Source: Thermoanaerobaculum aquaticum (GTDB lineage: Bacteria > Acidobacteriota > Thermoanaerobaculia > Thermoanaerobaculales > Thermoanaerobaculaceae). Taken from it: a stretch of DNA of 64,000 bases. Of this stretch, positions 15,289-23,549 are shown piece after piece. Positions within the stretch are counted from its first letter, which is position 1. The number at the start of each line of letters is the position of its first letter. Where the stretch lies: the NCBI RefSeq assembly GCF_000687145.1, contig NZ_JMFG01000018.1, forward strand, positions 2,070 through 66,069, given 5' to 3'. The position numbers and the translations under genes are program-made. The notes under the pieces were generated by a model, which saw only the letters and a list, made by a program, of their open reading frames with translations, was not told the DNA's origin and ran no database searches.

Positions 15289-17100
15289 GTGAGCGAGCGG
15301 CATCCGTTGTGGGAGTTGGCCAGCCAGGCCCCGGAGCAGCCGGGCGTGTACCTGTTTTCCGACGGCCGCGGCAGGGTGCTGTACGTGGGCAAAGCTAAGG
15401 ATCTCCGCCGGCGGGTGCTTTCCTACTTTGGCCGGGAGCAGCCGGTGAAAACCGCGCAGATGCTGGCCCGGGCCCGGGACCTCCAGTTTGTGGTGACGCG
15501 CACGGAAGTGGAAGCGCTCATCCTGGAAAACCAGCTCATCAAACAGCACCGCCCCCGCTACAACATCCTGCTGCGGGATGACAAGACCTACCCGTACATC
15601 AAGCTCACCACCTCAGAATACTGGCCCCGGGCGCTGTTGGTGAGGAAGGTGGAGGCCGACGGGAACGAGTACTTTGGCCCCTTCCTGGGCCACGGCACCG
15701 CTGCGCGCCTCATGGACCTCATCCGCATGTACAGCCAGGTGCGCACCTGCCACTGGGATTTAAAACCCGAGGGCACCTTGCCCCGCCCTTGCCTTTACTT
15801 TTCCATGGGCGCCTGTCTGGGGCCCTGCGTGGCCGGTCTCACCACCAGGGAAGCTTATCTGGACGCCGTGAGGGAAGTGCGCATGCTGCTTTCGGGCAAG
15901 ACCGGGAAGCTGGGGAAGGTGCTCCAGCAGCGCATGTGGGAAGCGGCGGAACGGGAAGAGTTCGAAAGGGCGGCCCGCTACCGGGACCTGGAAAGGGCCG
16001 TGAAGGCGCTTGCGGAAGGCCAGGTGGCGGAGCTTCCGGGCAAAGGTTCCTTTGATGTTTTCGGCGTGGAAGGCGACGGGCGCGATGTCACCACGGTGGT
16101 TTTGGTGTACCGCCAGGGCAAGCTTTGCGACAAGCGGGAATACCACTTCGAGGGGGCGGAGGTGCCGGCGGACGGGGCTTTCCTGTCCGAGTTTGTGCCG
16201 CAGTTTTACGAGGCCAACCCGGCCGTGCCGGAGCAGGTAATTTTGCCTTTTGCCGTGGACGAACCCGAGGCGCTGCAGGGATTTTTGGCGGCGAAAGCGG
16301 GCAGGGGCGTGGAGGTTCTGGTCCCCAAGCGCGGTGAAAAGCGCAAGCTCCTGGAGCTGGCCCAGGAAAACGCCGGGGAGTCCTTCCGCTTGCGGTTCCG
16401 CCACCCAGCCCGGGAAGGGGAGAGGCTGGGGGCGGAAGTGCAAAGCCTCTTCCACTTGCCAAATCCGGTTTTGCGGATTGAATGCTTCGACGTTTCCCAC
16501 ACCGGTGGGGAAGCAGCGGTGGTGTCGGTGGTGGTGTGGGAGAAGGGCAAGCTGGCCAAGCGGGAGTACCGCAGCTTTAACGTCAAAACCGCCAAACCCG
16601 GGGACGATCCCGCAGCCATTGCGGAAGCGGTGGGGCGCCGCTTTCGCCGGCTGCTGGCGGAAGGCAAGGCCCTTCCGGATCTAGTGCTCATTGACGGCGG
16701 GCCCACGCAGCTGGCCGCCGCCCGCCAGGCCTTGGCGAAGGTGGGCTGCCAGCTGCCGGTGGTGTCCCTGGCCAAGCGCTTTGAGGAAATCTACCAGGAC
16801 CCCGGCCAGCCGCCGCTTCGTCTCCCCAACAACCACCCGGTGCGTTTGCTGCTGCAGAAAATCCGCGACGAAGCCCACCGCTTTGCCATCACCAGGCACC
16901 GCCGGCGTCGGCGGGCCAGGCGGTTGGCTACGCAGCTTTTGGCGGTTCCCGGGGTGGGTCCAACTCGGGCCAGGAAGCTGCTGGCCGCTTTTGGTTCCGT
17001 GGACGGGATCCGAGCGGCCTCCGAGCAGGAGCTGGCAACGGTGGTGGGCCGCAAGCTCGCCAAAGCGGTGAAGGCTGCGGTTTCCCGAGAGAAGGCGTAA
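15289..17100 (+). CDS. uvrC: Excinuclease ABC subunit C (UvrC)
   Basis: The protein (603 residues from this start) makes the two incisions in nucleotide excision repair. It has the N-terminal GIY-YIG nuclease (PGVYLFSDG then LYVGKAKDLRRRV, and the catalytic Glu in EALILENQLIK), a UVR motif (RMWEAAEREEFERAARYRDL), the RNase H-like second nuclease (CFDVSHTGG, LIDGGPTQL) and tandem C-terminal helix-hairpin-helix motifs (VPGVGPTRARKLLAAFG). The start is uncertain: GTG 15289 puts PGVY at residue 18 as in E. coli, TTG 15277 has GGGAG upstream, and ATG 15244 would overlap the divergent gene's own start codon. Confidence 0.96.
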   Translation: MSERHPLWELASQAPEQPGVYLFSDGRGRVLYVGKAKDLRRRVLSYFGREQPVKTAQMLARARDLQFVVTRTEVEALILENQLIKQHRPRYNILLRDDKTYPYIKLTTSEYWPRALLVRKVEADGNEYFGPFLGHGTAARLMDLIRMYSQVRTCHWDLKPEGTLPRPCLYFSMGACLGPCVAGLTTREAYLDAVREVRMLLSGKTGKLGKVLQQRMWEAAEREEFERAARYRDLERAVKALAEGQVAELPGKGSFDVFGVEGDGRDVTTVVLVYRQGKLCDKREYHFEGAEVPADGAFLSEFVPQFYEANPAVPEQVILPFAVDEPEALQGFLAAKAGRGVEVLVPKRGEKRKLLELAQENAGESFRLRFRHPAREGERLGAEVQSLFHLPNPVLRIECFDVSHTGGEAAVVSVVVWEKGKLAKREYRSFNVKTAKPGDDPAAIAEAVGRRFRRLLAEGKALPDLVLIDGGPTQLAAARQALAKVGCQLPVVSLAKRFEEIYQDPGQPPLRLPNNHPVRLLLQKIRDEAHRFAITRHRRRRRARRLATQLLAVPGVGPTRARKLLAAFGSVDGIRAASEQELATVVGRKLAKAVKAAVSREKA

Positions 17101-17401
17101 AAGACCCGGGATTCTGCGCTTAGAACCGGGCGACCACCTGAAAGGGGTGAAACCCAGTTCGCAAAAAGTCGGGCACGTGTTTCTCCAAGCAAAAAATAAT
17201 TCGGTTTTTCTGTGGTTTTCTTGCGTTTCTTTGAACATCTCGGGCAGCCGCTGGAGTTGCAGCGGGGTGGGTTTTTTGGCTATTATTCTCCGTGCCCACC
17301 GTGTTGCGGCCCAGGTACCGGAAGGAAGCGGGTGCCGGGCTTTCTCTCTTCAAAGAAATTTCAAAAAGCCCTGGTGTTCTTGGGCAGGAGGAGGAGACGT
17401 G
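17101..17401 (+). other. 301-bp intergenic region between uvrC and the PHP-domain gene
   Basis: No gene is supported here. It contains a promoter at 17257-17286, an AT-rich patch around 17180-17230 and a leader of ~110 nt before the strong ribosome site GGAGGAGG at about 17389-17396. I looked for riboswitch signatures and found none that I can defend. Confidence 0.6.
17257..17286 (+). promoter_or_regulatory. Putative sigma-70 promoter of the secreted PHP-domain gene
   Basis: TTGCAG (17257-17262) and TATTAT (17281-17286) are 18 bp apart, upstream of the 17402 start. The implied 5' leader is about 110 nt. Confidence 0.45.
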
Positions 17402-20305
17402 ATGCGCAGACCAATTGGTTGGAGGGTTTTGCTTATCTTACTTTTTGCGGTGGCCCTTGGCAGTTGGCAAGCCGCAGCCGCCGAGTACGACGACTGCGAT
17501 GCCAACTTCATTGCCTTTGTGGGGGCCAGCGCCTACCAGTTCTCTCCCTATGCTCCCGGACCTTTAGGAACCGTTCGACTGTACTCGGTGCTTTCCTACC
17601 AGCGGGCGGCCGCTTTAGGGGAGCGGGGTGATGTGAGGTGGAAGCTGGAGATTCGCTCCCCTGAAGGCAGCATCGTGCGGGAAGCGGAAGGGGCGGGCCG
17701 GCTGGAGGAAAGCGGGCAGGTACTGGCGGAGTTCTTGTGGGACGGCAAGGACCAGCACGGCAGGATCGTGCCGGAAGGCATTTACACCTACACGTTTCGC
17801 GCCTATTTCCTGGCCGACTCCCACGGCAAGCGGTTTGAAAAGTTGGAAGAGCTAGCCTCAGCGCCCATGGTGGAGGAAGCCATGGCCTCCACCGATGAGG
17901 TGGTGGTGAACTACACGCTCCCCGACACCGTGGCGCAGCAAATTCGCGTGAGCGCGCTGGCCACAAGCTGCGAGGTGCAGCAAAACGTCCCGCTGGAAGC
18001 GGGTTTTCCTTACAACTTTTACTACGGTTCCACCCACAGCCACTCCAACTTTTCCGATGGCGGACAGCCCACCACCAACTGCTCCTCGGGTAACGCCTAC
18101 GGAAGCGGCACCTTTAACCCCGCGGCGGTCTTCGATTTTGCTCGCTACTCGGCGGGTCTGGATTACTGGGTGGTGAACGAGCACAACCACCTCATCAATG
18201 ATTCCGTGGCGACCAACAACCCGCCGGTGACCGAAGCCAAGGTAAAGCAACGTTACCAAGACGGGCGGGCGGCGGCTGCGGCAGCCACCGTGGACGGCAC
18301 CTTTGTGGCCCTTTACGGCATGGAATGGGGCGTAACCACCAACAGCGATCAGGGGCACGTGACGCTTTTGGAAACGCCGGTGCTCTTTGGCTGGGAGAGC
18401 TGCAGCAACTGCAACGGGCCGAACCCCGAATGTACCCCGGGAACCGACTGCTACTTTGACGTTTTCACGCCCAAGCGCTATGGCTACCTCACGCTTTACC
18501 AGCGCTCGGTGGAAAACCCCTCGCCGGTGGGACCGCTGGGCATCTTTTGCCATCCAGGTACGGGAAACTTCGATAACTACGCCTTCGATGCCAACGCCGA
18601 CGCTGCGATTCAAGGTATTGCGGTGCGTTCGGGGCTTGCCTTTACCACCTCCACCACCTGCTCCGATGCCAACGTGGCCACCACCGATTACACCCCACGC
18701 TGGCGGGAGGCCTTAAACAAAGGGTTCCACCTGGGCCCCACCGCCGATCACGACGCCCACTGCAACAACTACGGCATCGCGCTTCCCAACCGCACCGTTT
18801 ACTTGCTGCCCAACCAAACCACGCCGGTGCTTACCAAGCAAGCGCTGCTTTTGGCCCATAAACAGCGGCATTTCTTTGCCACCGAAGACCCCAACGCCCA
18901 GCTGGTCTTTGCCACCGGCGATGGGGCGCACATCATGGGCGACATCTTTTCCGTGGGCAGCTCGGTAACCCTGCGGGCGGCCGTGTACGACCCCGCGGGG
19001 GAAACGCTTTCCCGCATTGAGCTGTGGCGGGGTCAGGTGGGTGCAGGAACGCTCACCGCTCCCTACCTCACCTGGAGCAACCAGGACAGCTTCACGGTCA
19101 CCGAAAGCTTTACCAGCGGCACCTACTACTACTTCGTCCATGCGGTGCAGGCCGACGGCCACGACCTGTGGTCCTCCCCCATGTGGATTACCTTTGGGGC
19201 CGCCTGCAGCGACAGCGACAACCCCACGGTGGCCGTGGTTTCGCCTTCCAGCGGAGCCACCGTTTCCGGCACCGTGACCGTCCGGATGCAAGCCAGCGAC
19301 GCCACCTGTGGGCTTTCCCGGGTGGAGCTTTCCATTAACGGTGGCCCCTGGAGCCAGGCCAGCTACAACCCGGCCAGCGGCTACTACGAGCTCGCCTGGA
19401 ACACCGGCGATACCGCCTGCAGCGGTGCCGCCACCTTGCAGGCTCGGGCCACAGACGCTTCCTCCCCCGCTCACACCACCAACTCGGCGTCGGTGCAGGT
19501 GACCATTGCTCCTGCGGATACCACTGCGCCTTTGGTGAGCATCGTGGCTCCGGCAGCGGGGTCGGTTATTTCTTGCCAGGACACGGTCATCAAGGTGAGC
19601 GCCAGCGATGCCTCGGGGGTTGCTGGCGTGGAGGTGCAGGTGGACGGCGGGGCCTGGACCCCGGCCAGCTTCAACACCGCCACCGGTTACTGGGAGTTGA
19701 CCTGGGCCAGCAGTGCCGCTCCTTCCGGCACCCACACTATTGCTGCCCGGGCCACCGATGCTTCCTGCGCCGCTAACGTCGGTACCGCCTCGCCGGTTTC
19801 GGTCACCGTCAACAACGCCTGCGGTCTGGACGTTTCCAACTACCGTCTGGTTCAGATCAACGCCAGCTTCACCTACACCATCCCCGCCGGTACCCGCATT
19901 GCCGACGGTGGCTACCTGGTCATTGCCCGCAACGCTAGCAAGGCGGCGTTTGAAGCCTTCTGGGGGGTGACGCTTCCCTCCAACGTGACGTTCATCAACG
20001 CCGGCGGGGCTTTCCCGGTGATGAACGGTGACGAGCAGTTCACGCTTTACGACGCCGCAGGGAATAGGCTGGACGGTCGCACCGTCAAAATGCCCACCGG
20101 TGGCGGGTACACCGTACAACGCAAGGACCCCTGTCTGGCAGCGGGTAAGAGCACATCCTGGACCATCAGCTCGGCGAGCTGGGCTACCCCCGGCACCGGC
20201 GCCGGCCCGGGGTGCGGCAAGGGCCTGGTGATCAACGAATTTGCCGACCCGGCGGGCAGCGGAGAGTACGTTTACGAGTTCATTGAGCTCCACTACGACC
20301 GCTGA
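17402..20305 (+). CDS. Secreted PHP-domain protein with FlgD-like, Ig-like and permuted lamin-tail domains
   Basis: A 967-residue exported protein with a clear signal peptide (hydrophobic core, then AAAAE near residue 27). Domains in order: FlgD-like Ig (FLWDGKDQHGRIVPEGIYTYTF, roughly 60-145), a PHP-type metal site (THSHSNFSDG near 210, EHNHL near 260, HPGTG near 385, TADHDAHCNNYG near 445, as in DUF3604-type proteins), two bacterial Ig-like repeats (603-700 and 704-805), and a lamin-tail domain (807-967). The last domain looks circularly permuted: its usual first strand VINEFADPAGSG-EFIELH is at the very end. PHP enzymes are phosphoesterases, but the substrate is unknown. The ATG has a strong GGAGGAGG site; a perfect terminator follows. 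Confidence 0.85.
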   Translation: MRRPIGWRVLLILLFAVALGSWQAAAAEYDDCDANFIAFVGASAYQFSPYAPGPLGTVRLYSVLSYQRAAALGERGDVRWKLEIRSPEGSIVREAEGAGRLEESGQVLAEFLWDGKDQHGRIVPEGIYTYTFRAYFLADSHGKRFEKLEELASAPMVEEAMASTDEVVVNYTLPDTVAQQIRVSALATSCEVQQNVPLEAGFPYNFYYGSTHSHSNFSDGGQPTTNCSSGNAYGSGTFNPAAVFDFARYSAGLDYWVVNEHNHLINDSVATNNPPVTEAKVKQRYQDGRAAAAAATVDGTFVALYGMEWGVTTNSDQGHVTLLETPVLFGWESCSNCNGPNPECTPGTDCYFDVFTPKRYGYLTLYQRSVENPSPVGPLGIFCHPGTGNFDNYAFDANADAAIQGIAVRSGLAFTTSTTCSDANVATTDYTPRWREALNKGFHLGPTADHDAHCNNYGIALPNRTVYLLPNQTTPVLTKQALLLAHKQRHFFATEDPNAQLVFATGDGAHIMGDIFSVGSSVTLRAAVYDPAGETLSRIELWRGQVGAGTLTAPYLTWSNQDSFTVTESFTSGTYYYFVHAVQADGHDLWSSPMWITFGAACSDSDNPTVAVVSPSSGATVSGTVTVRMQASDATCGLSRVELSINGGPWSQASYNPASGYYELAWNTGDTACSGAATLQARATDASSPAHTTNSASVQVTIAPADTTAPLVSIVAPAAGSVISCQDTVIKVSASDASGVAGVEVQVDGGAWTPASFNTATGYWELTWASSAAPSGTHTIAARATDASCAANVGTASPVSVTVNNACGLDVSNYRLVQINASFTYTIPAGTRIADGGYLVIARNASKAAFEAFWGVTLPSNVTFINAGGAFPVMNGDEQFTLYDAAGNRLDGRTVKMPTGGGYTVQRKDPCLAAGKSTSWTISSASWATPGTGAGPGCGKGLVINEFADPAGSGEYVYEFIELHYDR

Positions 20306-20363
20306 GGGCTCAGCACCGGGTTTTTCCGGCTGCTGATGCGCAGTAGCTTTGCCACAACCGAGC

Positions 20364-20395
20364 AACCCGGGGCCCACCTGGGCCCCGGGTTTTTT
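20364..20395 (+). terminator. Rho-independent terminator
   Basis: A perfect 12-bp stem, AACCCGGGGCCC (20364-20375) with GGGCCCCGGGTT (20380-20391), a 4-nt ACCT loop and a run of T to 20395, 58 bp after the PHP-domain gene. Confidence 0.93.
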
Positions 20396-20493
20396 GTACC
20401 GCCTTGGGCACAGAGTCGGAACTCCCGGTAGCGGGCGGACTGTGAGAAAGGCCTCTTGGCCTTCACCTTCGGCCCGTTGCGGCCGGAGACCCT

Positions 20494-20523
20494 TTGACTT
20501 AGCGGCGGAAGACAGGGTAGCCT
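20494..20523 (+). promoter_or_regulatory. Putative leaderless promoter of the DUF4388-SPOR gene
   Basis: TTGACT (20494-20499) and TAGCCT (20518-20523) are 18 bp apart; the -10 ends 7 bp before the ATG at 20531, where no ribosome site is present. Confidence 0.5.
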
Positions 20524-20530
20524 TGCGCTG

Positions 20531-21577
20531 ATGGTACGCAACTCGGCGGCTTTGCGCCTGTCTTCGTGGGTTGGGAAGCTGGGACGCGGCTCAGCGGTGC
20601 TGCGCTTTGGCGAGCAAAGGCTGGTCCTGCATGTGGATGCCGGGGCTATTACCTCCGTGGAGGGCAACGACGGGGAGATTCTGGCGGCGGCTTTCGGTTT
20701 GCCTCCGGAAGGCGATTGGTTTGCCGAAGCCCGCGCCGCGGTGAGCCAGAAGCTGGTGACCCCGGAGGAAGCGGCAGCGGTGTTGAAGCGTGCCTTGACG
20801 AGCCAGCTCAAGGCCTTTTTTGCCGATCCCCAGGCCACCCTGGAGCTCTTCCCCGGGGATCCGCGGCCGGCCAGCGGCTTTGTGGTTTCCTACCCCCACG
20901 TGGTTTACGAGCTGGTGCTCAGGGAGGGCGGGGAAGGACTGATGCCGGTGTTTTTGCCCGATCCCTCGGCGGTTTTGAAGCGGCTTCCGGGCTTCAGCCG
21001 GTGGGTGGGTGAGCTGGGCCTGCCCGAGGAGGCGCTGGCCATCCTGGCCAAGGTAAACGACATGCGGAGCGCGGAGGCCATTGCCGAGCCTTCTCCTTAC
21101 GGCAAAGACATGGTCTACCGCTTCTTGGGGGCCACCGTGGGTGCCGGGCTGGTGGAAGCGGAGGAGCTTGCTTTGGAGAAGACCCAGCTGGACACCACCG
21201 AACCCGAACCTCCGCCCCGGCGCAAGCGCCGCTGGTGGTGGATTTTTCCGGCGGTGCTGGTGGTGGCCGCGGGGTTATACCTCTCCCGGCCTTTCCTCCA
21301 GCCCGGACCAAAATCCACCCAGGGGCCGTGGAGCATTGCCGTGGGTGGGGCTTGTCAGCCCGCAGAATTGGAGCAGCTTTACCGCTTGCAGGCCAGGGAT
21401 AAGGAAAAGCTGCGGGTGGTCCCGTTTGGCGATGCCAGTCAGCCTTGCTACCGGTTGGTTTGGGGGGCCTTTGCCAGCCGGGAGCAGGCGGAGGCCGCTC
21501 TGTCCGCCGTGCCTGAGAGCTATCTGCAAAAGGGTTTTCAACCCCACGCTGTGCTTGTGACCGACAACTCCCGTTGA
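20531..21577 (+). CDS. DUF4388-like protein with one membrane span and SPOR-like C terminus
   Basis: A 348-residue protein with a cytoplasmic N-terminal module resembling DUF4388/PATAN (LSSWVGKLGRGSAVLRFGEQ, then helical LVTPEEAAAVLKRAL units), a basic stop-transfer (RRKRRWWW) and one transmembrane helix at about 237-256, and an external C-terminal ~85 residues (WSIAVGGACQP to YRLVWGAFASREQAEAALSA) with the pattern of a SPOR peptidoglycan-binding domain. It would link a cytoplasmic signalling domain to the cell wall. Its stop codon abuts the next gene, another DUF4388 protein, so the pair is likely co-transcribed. Function unknown. Confidence 0.75.
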   Translation: MVRNSAALRLSSWVGKLGRGSAVLRFGEQRLVLHVDAGAITSVEGNDGEILAAAFGLPPEGDWFAEARAAVSQKLVTPEEAAAVLKRALTSQLKAFFADPQATLELFPGDPRPASGFVVSYPHVVYELVLREGGEGLMPVFLPDPSAVLKRLPGFSRWVGELGLPEEALAILAKVNDMRSAEAIAEPSPYGKDMVYRFLGATVGAGLVEAEELALEKTQLDTTEPEPPPRRKRRWWWIFPAVLVVAAGLYLSRPFLQPGPKSTQGPWSIAVGGACQPAELEQLYRLQARDKEKLRVVPFGDASQPCYRLVWGAFASREQAEAALSAVPESYLQKGFQPHAVLVTDNSR

Positions 21578-23086
21578 TTGGCGGGGGTGGGTGGTATAGA
21601 CTTACAACAAATGGAGCGGTTGGGTGTTTCCACGGGCCAACTGGGGGCCGGCGAGGTCGCGGGGCTTTTGCGCCGCCTTTACCAGGGCTTAGCCAGCGGC
21701 CGTCTGGAGCTGAGAAACCAGCAGGGGGTTCGCTGTTTTTGGCTGGAGGCTGGGCAGGTGCGGGCGGTGGAAAGCGAGGTGGAGGAAGAAAAGCTCGGCC
21801 AGTGGTTGGTGGACCGCGGCCTTTTAGAACGTGAACAGCTGGCTCTCACCTTGCTCCGCCAAGAAAACGGCGAGCTTTTTGGCGATTTGCTGTTGCGCCA
21901 GGGGGTGGTGGAGGCGGAGCAGCTGCACGAGGAGCTGGTGGAGCGGGCGGCGTTGATTTTGAGCAGGCTGCTTCCGGCTCCGGTGAGCTTCGAGTTTAAA
22001 CCTGGGGAAAAGGGGGATCCACGTACCTGCGTGTTGGACGTAACCATGGGGGACCTCCTGCTGCGAGCCATCCGCCGCCTTCCCGATGGCGAGATCCTTC
22101 AAAAGCTCATCAACCCCAAAGCGTTTGTTTGCGCCCAGAGCGACGTGCTGTTGCGGGAGCAAAAGGTGCACCTGTCGGCCAGCGAGGCGTTCCTGCTTTC
22201 GCGGGTCAACGGTCGCACCACCACCGACCAGCTCCGCCGTCTGGTGCCCTTTTCCGAGGAGGACTTCGTCAAGGCTTTGGCCGGTTTGATTACCGCGGGG
22301 CTCGTGGAGCTTGCCGATGCCCCGCCGCAAGCCCCCGTGCGCCTGACGCTCACGCAGGAAGAGCCTGAGGTGCGGGTGGATGAAACCGTGGCGTTTGAGC
22401 CCCACCAGGCAGCCGAGCACCAGCGGGTGTTGAAGCTGGCCAGTGAAATCGAGCGCCAGCACTACTACCGACGGCTGGGTCTGTCACCGGGAGCTACCCA
22501 GGATCAAATTCACGAGCGGTACCGGGAGCTGGCCCGCATGTTCCACCCCGATCGTGCCTCGGAGCCGCACCTGCGCACCCTCCGCTCGGAGCTGGCGCGA
22601 ATCTTCAACGCGGTCAAAGATGCCTACGATACCCTCTCCGAACCCGAAAGACGGGCCCGCTACGATCAGTTCCTCAGGCAGGCGGAAGCCGGGCACGAGG
22701 ACTTTCAAGAAGAAGAGCGACGGCGGAAGGCGCAGCTGGAGCTGGCGCGGGCCAGCAAAAAGCAAGCGGACCTGTTGCTGAAAGCGGGAGACTACGGCGG
22801 GGCGTTGCCGCTTTTAGAACAGGCTGCCCGCTTTGCCCCCGAAGCCGACACCCTGCTGCTTTTAGCGCGGGTGGAGCTGCGTAACCCCATGTGGGGCCAG
22901 AGGGCCCTTTCGCACCTGCGAATGGCGGTGTCCCTGGACCCCCAGCTGACCCCCGCGTGGCTGGAGCTGGCGCGTTTCTGGTTCAAGCGCCGGCAGGTTC
23001 AAAGGGCCCTGGCCTGCGTGGAGAAGGTCCTGGAGTACGATCCCAAGAACGCTGAGGCTCTGGAGCTTCGGCGGCAAATGAAATAG
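21578..23086 (+). CDS. DUF4388 domain protein with a J-domain and TPR repeats
   Basis: A 502-residue (from this start) cytoplasmic protein. Residues ~15-150 are DUF4388-like (GRLELRNQQGVRCFWLEAGQ, then two LVDRGLL/LLLRQGVV helical units), ~195-260 a winged-helix-like segment (FLLSRVNGRTTTDQLRRLV) also seen in the paralogue at 10252, ~290-365 a J-domain with an intact HPD motif (FHPDRA near 321), and ~390-502 TPR repeats. A J-domain means it probably recruits a DnaK; the dnaK at 27507-29408 is a candidate. The start is uncertain: TTG at 21578 directly follows the previous stop, while ATG 21611 would still keep the whole DUF4388 module. Confidence 0.8.
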   Translation: MAGVGGIDLQQMERLGVSTGQLGAGEVAGLLRRLYQGLASGRLELRNQQGVRCFWLEAGQVRAVESEVEEEKLGQWLVDRGLLEREQLALTLLRQENGELFGDLLLRQGVVEAEQLHEELVERAALILSRLLPAPVSFEFKPGEKGDPRTCVLDVTMGDLLLRAIRRLPDGEILQKLINPKAFVCAQSDVLLREQKVHLSASEAFLLSRVNGRTTTDQLRRLVPFSEEDFVKALAGLITAGLVELADAPPQAPVRLTLTQEEPEVRVDETVAFEPHQAAEHQRVLKLASEIERQHYYRRLGLSPGATQDQIHERYRELARMFHPDRASEPHLRTLRSELARIFNAVKDAYDTLSEPERRARYDQFLRQAEAGHEDFQEEERRRKAQLELARASKKQADLLLKAGDYGGALPLLEQAARFAPEADTLLLLARVELRNPMWGQRALSHLRMAVSLDPQLTPAWLELARFWFKRRQVQRALACVEKVLEYDPKNAEALELRRQMK

Positions 23087-23089
23087 GCC

Positions 23090-23545
23090 ATGCCCTGGGT
23101 GGTGGACGGGAACAACGTGGCGGGGGGTACCGCCCGTGAGGCTACCCGGCGAGCGGTTCTGGCCCTGGCCCACCGGGAAAAACTCAAGGTCGTGCTCTTC
23201 TTCGATGGAGCCCCACCGCCGGGCACACCCGCTGTGGAGCACCTGGGGGCGGTGGAGGTGCGGTACGTGCCGCACGCCGATTCCGCCATCCTGGCCCTGT
23301 TGCAGCAGGGTGGCCGGGGGTGGCGGCTGGTGAGCTCGGACCAGGCTTTGGCGAGCAAGGCCCGCAGTTTGGGGGCGGAGGTGGTTTCGGTTGGGGAGTT
23401 TTGGCGCAAGCTGGAGGGATGGGAAGCCACGAATAAAGGTGAGCCCAGGTTTTCCGCGGGCGAAGAGATGGACTACCGCCTCGGAGTCACACCGCTGCCC
23501 CAGGAGCCCCTTCGGGTTCGGCGCAAGCGACGGAAAAGCTTTTGA
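23090..23545 (+). CDS. NYN-domain (YacP-like) putative RNase
   Basis: The 151-residue protein starts WVVDGNNVAGG, the PIN/NYN-fold signature with the first catalytic Asp, followed by LFFDGAPPPG and LVSSDQALASKA with the later acidic residues. The family (DUF901/YacP) is related to the RNase Rae1 of Bacillus subtilis. The C-terminal tail is basic (RVRRKRRKSF). It follows the DUF4388-J gene by 3 nt, so it is in the same operon, and ends 4 nt before the convergent ackA stop. Confidence 0.78.
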   Translation: MPWVVDGNNVAGGTAREATRRAVLALAHREKLKVVLFFDGAPPPGTPAVEHLGAVEVRYVPHADSAILALLQQGGRGWRLVSSDQALASKARSLGAEVVSVGEFWRKLEGWEATNKGEPRFSAGEEMDYRLGVTPLPQEPLRVRRKRRKSF

Positions 23546-23549
23546 AGCG

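Noticed and set aside
17101-17401. A possible riboswitch (for example cyclic di-GMP type) in the long leader
   Set aside because: No GEMM-type core or other conserved motif could be matched.
18713-20377. A 554-codon open frame on the minus strand
   Set aside because: It is antisense to the PHP-domain gene, with Gly/Arg-rich low-complexity sequence and no recognisable domain.
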